A stretch of DNA of 64,000 nucleotides from Auriscalpium vulgare (taxonomy: Eukaryota; Basidiomycota; Agaricomycetes; Russulales; Auriscalpiaceae). Location: the NCBI GenBank assembly GCA_019915015.1, contig JAHBBC010000014.1:186001-250000 (forward strand), written 5' to 3'. Within the stretch, counting starts at the first letter, position 1, and each line of letters begins with the position of its first letter. A program made the position numbers and the translations under genes. Below, in pieces: positions 56,871 to 64,000 of the stretch. The notes beneath the pieces were generated by a model. The model was not told the origin of the DNA. It did not search any database and worked only from the letters and a program-made list of their open reading frames with translations.

Positions 56871-57799
56871 TTACGCGTGACTCGCCCTGTACGCATCGCA
56901 CAGCATGTCAGCACTGCCTCAGGAAGCCAAGACACTGTCCATGCACTCACGTAATCGACCAGGTACTGTCGGTCGACAAGCACGTTCCCTCCGAATTGAC
57001 GGGATGCACAGGCGGGAAGCACGCATTACCAGCCGCCGACGCGGTGGTATTCTGCACTAGTTGTCAGCTAGCCATCCCTCATTGAACCCCGCGGAGTGAC
57101 GCACAAAGTCAAGCCAGGTGTACGAGAGCGGACTCGGGTTCGCGGTGTTGGCGAAAGAGTAGGAACACGTTTGGTAGGTCAACTGCATGACGTGTGCTGG
57201 CTGTACGACGAACGACGGGGACAGAGTGTTCTGGAGAACCCCAATGGACCCCTGGAGCACCTGGCAATCTCCCTCGGTGGGAGGCAGCCTGCCGACGTTG
57301 GTACTGCAGAAGGTGTTGCCTGTGATCGCCGAAATGAGTAGATGAATGGGAGAGAGTTTGTATACGCACAGGTTTGATCGTCAACGCTGATGGCCGTCGG
57401 CGTGGGCGGCGCCGCGGTCACCGTCAGAACATCCGTGGTCGTCGAGGTGGACGTCGAGGTGTCGGTCACCGTCTTGACGACGGTGGTCGTTGTGGGCTTG
57501 GGCGGGGGAGGCGGGGGGCAGCAGAGCCCCAAGAGCCAGCATAAGACGTTGGTATCGGTACTCAAGCTGGTGTCGGCGCTCAAGCCAGAACTGGTGCCGG
57601 AGCAGGCGAGGTTCTCCAGCAGGACGGTGGCACCGCCGACATATGCGGTGGTGCTCGAGACCGTCACCAGGCTCGAGCAGCCCCCTCGGGCGCGGAGGCC
57701 CTCAGAGCGTACCGGGCGCGGCGCCTCAAGGACGCGCGGGCTGGCGACTGCAGAGAGCACGAGGGCGGAGAGAAAGACGAAGGACTTGTAGGACGGCAT
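56871..57799 (-). CDS. Secreted small protein with Thr-rich linker, member 1
   Basis: Start MPSYKSFVFLSALVLSAVAS, a clear signal peptide. A first region with Cys (GGCSSLVTV, LLENLACSG) is followed by a Pro/Thr linker (PPPPPPKPTTTTVVKTVTDT) and then, across introns, GNTFCSTNVGRLPPTEGDCQ, YQTCSYSFANTANPSPLSYT, WLDF, NACFPPVHPVNSEGTCLSTD, and a tiny last exon giving ...TWSITASHA with the stop at 56871. The last intron (GTGAGT...GTACAG) is proposed because the two homologues below end the same way. Two members lie head to tail and a third farther on. The second half vaguely recalls Cys-paired effector folds such as Hce2, but I would not assign it. Likely extracellular. Confidence 0.7.
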
Positions 57800-59094
57800 G
57801 CTGCGATGAACGAGCGGGTGTGTGCGGAAGCAGGTGTGCGACCGTAGAGTACCGGCGAACCTGGTTTGTGGGCTTTATACAAGACGCATCGTAGATGGTA
57901 GTACGCGCACCGTGATGCACAGACTCGATGTTCAGAGGATGCCAGTCACTGCATTTGTTTGGGCATCATCTCACGGGGCATGCGCGGCCTGTCGTTCGGC
58001 GATGACAGCAGGCACACCGCCGCGGAAGCGGGCCCTGAGCGCCCATCAGATGGCCAGTACTTACGCATGTGTGCGCGTGAGCCTTGAGGCAGGCGTACGC
58101 TTGACGGACACGGGGAGAAGAATGCCGGGACGATCTACTACGTGAAGCCGCCATCGAGGCTGACGTGATTGGCGCGTATTAACGGCGCATGTGCGGCTGG
58201 GAAACGCACCGGTTGAACATCCGATTTAGTATGTCATTCACGTTGGCAGAGTAAATGAGCGTCGGAGGCGGGCATCGGCTCAAGAGCGCAGCGGAGACAG
58301 ATCCATGATGGTGATCGCATGCCGCTGTCTACACTTGGGATAGCGCGGCAGGAAGCTGATCAGGTCAACATGGCTGCAGCTGGGGCTGGGCGTTGTGGTT
58401 TCAACTTCCCAGGCAAGCCAGAGAAGATCGAATATTGGATGGGAGGTCGGCAGTGCTGTTATGGCACAAGGAGATCTAGAACAAGGCCTCCGAGCAGAAT
58501 TCGAAGAGAGAGCGGAGACGGGGACGGAGCGGCTCCTGTTGATTGTTCCCAGATGTAGGGACGAGGTATCGTGTGTCAAGTGCGCAAAGCAGTGCCTAGG
58601 CATGCGATTTTCTGCATGCTTCAATGCAAGCCATCGATCCTGACATCCCCGCTGGCAGCCGGGACGGGTTCAAGCTGCCGCACGCGCCGGGACAGGTTTG
58701 AAGGATGGGAATCCGCCCGGCTTTCGTGACAGTCAAGCAGGGTCGGATACGAAGTATACGATATCGCTGATGGAGGTAGAAAGAAGAGAATCAGAGAATG
58801 CGCTGCGGCAATGTGAGCCGGCATTTAGCGCATGTTGAGGGCCGGCAATTGCTATCCTTGACTAGAGTAGAGTTCTGTGACAGAGCGAGGAACGAGAAGC
58901 GTGAGCATCGCCGCTGCGCGCCGAGTGAAGCACATTCTTCACGACATAAACCACCAAATCAATGACTATAGATTGTTTCCGTCCGTACTTAGAAGCCCAA
59001 CCCGTAAATATGGAAACCCAAACAAACCAAAATCCATTTCCAGACTAATCCGAGTCGCCTTATCTTTCGTCATCGACACAGCAGACCAGCAGTC
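57800..59094. other. Intergenic, no supported gene
   Basis: Promoter side of secreted member 1 (TATAAAGCC on the minus strand near 57873) and 3' flank of member 2. Open frames are short and not recognisable. Confidence 0.45.
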
Positions 59095-59957
59095 TTACGA
59101 ATGGCTCGCCCTAGACAAGTTATATCAGCAAGAAAGACGGAGAGCCAAAGCACATTCGGAGCACTCACCCGACCTGCCACGTCGAGTCCACGGACTCGCA
59201 CAACCCAAGAGAATTAACAGGTTGCACGGGAGGGAAACACGATAACCCGGCCTTGGATGCGGTCGCGTTCTGCAGCGACGGACGTTAGCCATGCAGTTCA
59301 CAGGTTACGCCCGGTACCCACAAAGTCGACCCAGGTGTAGGAGAGCGTCTTCGGATTTGCAAAATTCGCGAAGAAGAAGCGGCATGTGCCGAAGGTAAGC
59401 TGCTGGATACTCTTCGGGGCGACGGTGAACGAAGGCGCGGTCGTCCCCACGAATGTGGTGATAGCGCCCTGGATAACCTCGCAATCCTCAGCGATGGGCG
59501 GCAGTTGGCCGACGCCGTCGCTGCAGAAGGTGTTGCCTGTAAACATCAGGCAAGACATGAGCAGGTGAAGATCGCTAGTACACAGCCAGCGTATATACGC
59601 ACAGGGTACCTTATCCACGCTGAGAGGTGCCGGAGGAGCTACGGTGGCTGTCGCAACCACGGTGCTCGTTTTCGCGACTGTCGCGACGCTGGTCACCGTC
59701 TGGAAGACAGTGGTCGTGTTGGGATGAGAGTCCGGCACTACGGCGGGCAGGCTGCTGGCACTCAGGCTGGAGCAGGCGAGCGTCTCCAGCAGCACGGACG
59801 CGCCGTTGACGTCCGCGGTGGCGGTGAAGACTGTCGTACAGTCTGATCGGGCCTGGATGCCGCGCAAAGGCCCTCCCGGCGTAGTAAGCACGCGTGGCCT
59901 GGCAGCCGCGGAGAGCACGATGGATGAGAGTAAGAGGATGGACTTGTACGACGGCAT
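59095..59957 (-). CDS. Secreted small protein with Thr-rich linker, member 2
   Basis: Start MPSYKSILLLSSIVLSAAAR, nearly the same signal peptide as member 1. Cys region (SDCTTVFTAT, LLETLACSS), a Thr/Val linker (TTTVFQTVTSVATVAKTSTV), then GNTFCSDGVGQLPPIAEDCE, FGTCRFFFANFANPKTLSYT, WVDFV, and after an intron (GTACCG...CTGCAG) NATASKAGLSCFPPVQPVNS. The final short exon gives ...TWQVGASHS with the stop at 59095. Tandem duplicate of member 1. Confidence 0.7.
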
Positions 59958-62432
59958 GACAGTGCAGACAGCGGGGCAAGCTGATGGGGATCCACGCTAG
60001 GTCGGCAAAGCGGACCAAGCACTTTAAGCAGTGTGAAAGTTTCTGCATATACCCTGAGACACCTGAGCTAAGTGTTCAGCTCGCCTTCACTGAGTAGATA
60101 GCATCCGTTCGAGCGAGCCCATCACGCGGCGCGCGGAGTATCTGTTTCTACAAACGGCCCAGTCGAGGCTTCGGGGAAAGAGAGCGAGTGGAAGGCACGC
60201 AGTCGCGGAAGCGGACCCAGACCGCGAATACGGTCAGCGCGAGCCTCGAGGCGCACCCCAGCGACCAACCGGGCTGCGCGCTTTACGAACGAGGGGACGT
60301 GGCGTCCGGCGTTCCGGGGTAATCTGGCTGGAGGCGCTGCAGTTAACCGTCGAAGTCCCCCAGCGTGACCATGCCCGGAATTGACGGTGCGTGCACAGTG
60401 CGGCTGAGAGATGCGTCGTATGGACATTCACTTCTGCCATTGACTTGGCGTGCTAAATGCGTGCTGAAACGGAGAGTCGGAAGAAGAGCGCGGGGAGGGC
60501 CACGAGGTGGGCGTTCACGCTGGGACAGGACCTACAGACAGATCAGGTCAAATCAATAGAGATGATGCTTTAAACTTACCGAGACAAAGAGCAGAAGCGC
60601 GTCCGCGAACTGGGATGTCGGCCTGGGTATGATGGGCCTGGTGATCCGAGCAGAAGAAGAGGAATGTCTCGGCCCAAATTCAACGGGTCAATCGGAGGAA
60701 GAGGCGGAAGGTGGCGATGGTCCGGCTTTTCCACCGCAGTCGGGTGAGCACCGTACGTCAAGGATGCAAAGGTTCCTGGGCCTGCGGCTTCGTGCTTCAA
60801 TGAAAGCGTAGGCGACGTCTCAGACACAAGCTGAGGCGCTGGGAAGGATCAGCTGCAAGCGCATCGTCGCCTAAGAACGCGCACAGATGAGCAGCACACT
60901 TCAGATCCTACGAGTCACGTCAACGCATACGAAAGCTATACGAGACGGTTGAATGGCACTGGTATAAGAACTTGGCAGATGTCGAACTCGCGTCGCTGTA
61001 AGACTGATTGATGGCTCGTCGGAAGAGAAAAAGGGCGTCGGACCGTCGGAAGAAGAGTGTCCTGTAGGAGCAGCATGGGCAGGAAGTCGTCAGATAGAGT
61101 CCGATTATACGTACACCAGGGCGAACAGAAGAGCACCAAGTCTGATCGATGTGATTGGTATGAAAGCAGGAGAGGACCGGCCGACGAGCGTGGGTTTGGA
61201 CTACATGGGGCAAACGGCCCTTCATATCCTCGGGCTGAGCAGCCAGTTGAACACGAGCATTCCAGTGGGATCGATGCCCCGCCTTGTGGAGCAAACGAGA
61301 TGAAATGAAGGCATTTTGTTGTTCTGGGCAGTTGGTGGGCAGAGACAAGGTCCACACGGCGCGTGCCGCTGAGTTGGAACGTCGGCCACTCCGCTTCTCA
61401 CCTCTTCACCGTACCTCCATCATCTGCGCATGCTTGCCTTGTACTTTCGCTCGCCAAAAATGTCTGCTCAACCACGAGAAGCGTCCGCATAACTGGCACT
61501 CAGCACCGCCTTGTTCTCCCATTGCGAAGTTGTTCAACCCGTGCAGAGGGTCTGGACTGTCCTCAATTACTTACCTCCGAGTTTCCCATCCTCTTGCCAT
61601 CGACTTCTGCTGAGCCGTCAATCACCGCAGGCGGATCCACATCAGTTCTAGGCGCACTGCCATGCTGTCTAGAGGGTCCGTGTCGTTCAGCACATCTCCC
61701 AGCCATACAGAGCTCGGCCGCCATACCCGCGCAGCACCGGACGGTAGCCTGAGTCTTGTGCTGCACTCGGGTGAAATCTACTACCGGCCCCCTGCGTAGG
61801 TGCGTTACTAGAACATATCACGTTAACGGAACAGACAGACAGACGGCCGCGGAGGACGTCGTGGCGTTGGGATATGGCATGCCCACGCGCCCATCCATCC
61901 GCGCTGTCGACACCAGCCCTTGATCCTGACTTTGATCCGAACGAACCCCAGTCGCGCCGACAGTCGATGCAGTTCAGCCCTGCCAGGACCTCACGTACAT
62001 TCTCGCCGTCAGTCCTCGCCCACCTTACCCGCGCTCACTAGCCCACCTGCGCACACGCAGCCCGCACACGTGTAGGCACGCCGCCGTGCTTCGCGCATCG
62101 TTCCCAAGTCAATCCCTCGCATCTGGCGCGGACCAATGAATCTCGTACCTCGGCCGTGCAACCTTCCCCGTGGTGATGCCCGCGTCCGACTGTACGTGCG
62201 AGGGGGCTGGACCTGCCGGTGTTCTTCCCTAGGCTTTCCTCCCGCGCACTTCCGGCCGTGGGCCGCAGCCGCGCTGACAGCTATGCCGGCCATACGCGCC
62301 CTTCGCCCGCGCCCGCGCCTGGCGTGCGCATTTCCGTATCGCACAGAGCCCCCCGTGCGCGCATGCGCCTACTTAACGCGCCGCGTCCCCGACCGGACGG
62401 ACCCCAGCAGCCTCCCACGAGCCCCTGCAGCA
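59958..62432. other. Long intergenic region, at most one small gene
   Basis: Contains the promoter of secreted member 2. One weak candidate is a minus-strand frame from 60827 (MSETSPTLSLKHEAAGPGTF) with a good donor at ARG codons near 60580 (TCG|GTAAGT) and an acceptor at CTGTAG near 60533, ending near 60455. It would be a ~108-residue protein of unknown type. I found no domain elsewhere. The last few hundred bases are very GC-rich and precede secreted member 3. Confidence 0.3.
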
Positions 62433-63317
62433 ATGTCGCCCTTCCTTCGTCTCGCGTCCCTCGCCTCGCTCGCCGCGCTCGCGCTCGCTACTCCTATCGA
62501 GCTCGCGCGCCGCGCGTGCGCCGAGCCCGTGCTGCTCAAGACGCTCGTGCTGAACGGCGTACAGCTCCAGACATTCGGGTGCCCCGCGCTGACGCCGGCG
62601 CTCGCCCTCCAGCCGGACAGCCACCCGACCACGAACACCGTCACGAGCACCGCGACCGTCAAGAAGACCACGACGGTGGTCAAGACGGTGTCGTCGACGA
62701 CCACCGAGACCGTCACGCCGACGCCGTCGCCGACGCCGCCTGCCAGAAACGTCTGCGGACTGATCGGTTGGTGCCATTTGACTCGGAAGATGCTGAGCGT
62801 TGACTGATATGGTCTCGCAGGCAATACGTTCTGTGGCACGCTCACGTCGTTGCCCCCGATAACGGACGACTGCAACGAGATAGTCAACTCTCTCACCATC
62901 TTCGCCTCTGAGCTTGGTCAGTGCACTTCATTCAAGATATTGTGCGGTACTGACAGACAGTATTTCCACAGGGACTACCTACACCGTCTCACCCGGCGGG
63001 AGCCAAGTCCTAACCTCCAACACGTGCAGCTTCTCGTTCGTCAATAAGGACACCGTCACGCTCGAGGCCTGTTGGCAGGACTTGGTCAGTGGCTTCTTTT
63101 TGGAGTACAGTCATCGGATGCTGATGGTGCGCTTGCTACTATCACAGGCGCAGGACGGTAGCGAGGTCGCGACGACATGCTTCCCGCCGACGCAACCCAT
63201 CAACACGCTGGCGCAGTACGAGGCACCAGACCTCACCTGGGTGATCAAGTTCGTGTTTTCCCGTCTTGATTTGATCTCTTTTTTCTGACTTTTTCTGTCA
63301 GTGTGAACCACTCGTAA
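62433..63317 (+). CDS. Secreted small protein with Thr-rich linker, member 3
   Basis: Opposite strand to the other two. Start MSPFLRLASLASLAALALAT, a signal peptide. First region with Cys (RRACAEPVLLK, LQTFGCPAL), linker TVTSTATVKKTTTVVKTVSS, then GNTFCGTLTSLPPITDDCNE, GTTYTVSPGGSQVLTSNTCS and FSFVNKDTVTLEACWQDL. After an intron (GTCAGT...CACAG) comes AQDGSEVATTCFPPTQPINT, and a proposed last intron (GTTCGT...GTCAG) yields ...TWVINVNHS with the stop at 63315-63317. Without that intron the frame would end FSRLDLISFF at 63288. The common GNTFC, P-DC and C-FPP-xP-N signatures link all three members. Confidence 0.68.
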
Positions 63318-63559
63318 TGCACGCGTTTAGTGAAAATGGGGCAGTGGTGGAAAGAGGGCCTCGGAAGCTTTTTGCGGACTTATTTTTGTTCAACTTGAAT
63401 AATGGGATTTCGACGCCGGGCAATTCGAGGGTTATGTATGCCTGAGTGATTCTTTCGAGATTGATCTCATTGATGAGTCGCGAGCGTGATTTGAATGGGC
63501 AGATGGTGCATTTAACGTGGCGGACGCAAGTACATCAAGAACAGAATAAACGACAACAA

Positions 63560-63976
63560 CTATATGGGCTTGATTTTGAAGTGCAGAGAGATGAGCGAGA
63601 AGATGAGGCACTGCCAAACAGGACATGTTAGCCACGGATTCTCGCCCCCTGACAGAATACAGAGAATTCTGTTCGTGGGATGATCTGCGCCACGCACCTT
63701 GAGATCCTGCACAAGGTAGTAGAACACGCGGAGGCCCTCTGGATCCTCGCTGTCTTGGATGTCCACGAGCGACCCAATTTTCGCGGTCTGGGAGTGCAGA
63801 GAGAAGAAGAGGGGACATATAACAGAGCGCAGTCAAGGACAAAGGTTTCATGAGGATATGTTGATGCGCCACGAGGAGAAGCACGCACCTCGAACGCGAT
63901 GTGGTCGTTTCCAACTCGCACCTCGAGCTCCTGCTTCCCAACGATGTTCTTTTTGGGCCAGTTCGTGTCATCCTCC
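63560..63976 (-). CDS. mago: Mago nashi, exon-junction-complex subunit (C-terminal part)
   Basis: Core subunit of the exon junction complex, binding Y14/RBM8A. Only the 3' half is in the window. Exon 63976-63889 encodes [20 protein letters not shown] and VGNDHIAFE, preceded by an acceptor CCGCAG. Then [20 protein letters not shown] and [10 protein letters not shown] follow, and after an intron with two candidate CAG acceptors, [16 protein letters not shown] ends at 63560. The C-terminus is the invariant family ending. The gene continues beyond base 64000. Introns inside so short and conserved a gene fit a basidiomycete. Confidence 0.92.
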
Positions 63977-64000
63977 CTGCGGTGGCGAGGGGAAATCAAG

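Noticed and set aside
56871..59957. Calling the secreted proteins Hce2/Ecp2-type effectors
   Set aside because: Only the Cys spacing and a P-DC motif are suggestive. The characteristic Hce2 core was not seen, so no family name was assigned.

Overview
This window is nuclear DNA of a filamentous basidiomycete, most likely an Agaricomycete of the wood-decay type. The genes are broken by many short introns (about 50-60 bases, GT..AG with CTGAC/CTAAC-like branch sites). Coding sequence is GC-rich. The gene families are typical of mushrooms: FunK1 fungal-type kinases, a basidiomycete sesquiterpene synthase, a type-3 copper tyrosinase, Crinkler-like kinases and expanded BTB proteins. I cannot name the species. 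All exon models below were read by eye from splice signals and protein similarity remembered from the families; no search was run.

Conserved single-copy genes form a scaffold: a PTC7-type PP2C phosphatase (9.0-10.9 kb, -), a DAO-type FAD oxidoreductase (15.2-16.9, -), NAA38/LSMD1 (18.0-18.3, -) divergent from DPM1 (18.4-19.6, +), TSR3 (44.1-45.3, -), MAM3/CNNM (47.1-50.0, +), MID1 (50.5-52.1, +), and the 3' end of mago nashi (63.6 kb to beyond the end, -).

Between them lie young, rearranged accessory blocks. (1) 1.6-14.8 kb: a broken tyrosinase, then a symmetric arrangement in which [tyrosinase tail + two FunK1 genes] occurs twice in inverted orientation around PTC7. (2) 19.8-36.8 kb: a direct segmental duplication of about 4.1 kb (20.77-24.89 and 27.91-31.93), each copy holding a Crinkler-like kinase (or its stump) plus a fatty acid desaturase. 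A sesquiterpene synthase sits between the copies, and a third Crinkler-like kinase lies at 34.2-36.5 kb. (3) 33.5-54.6 kb: four paralogous BTB genes with matching exon structure, a short N-terminal acidic/aromatic exon, and in three of them a matching promoter palindrome. They are interleaved with functional TSR3 and MID1 and with broken copies of both. (4) 56.9-63.3 kb: three related secreted small proteins with Thr-rich linkers and the same last-intron design.

The genes do not form an obvious single pathway. The strongest message is structural: repeated local duplication, inversion and gene decay around housekeeping genes. The best candidate for something undescribed is the four-member BTB family, with its DDWDSIFQM exon and its fixed-distance CGTCATCGATGACG promoter element.
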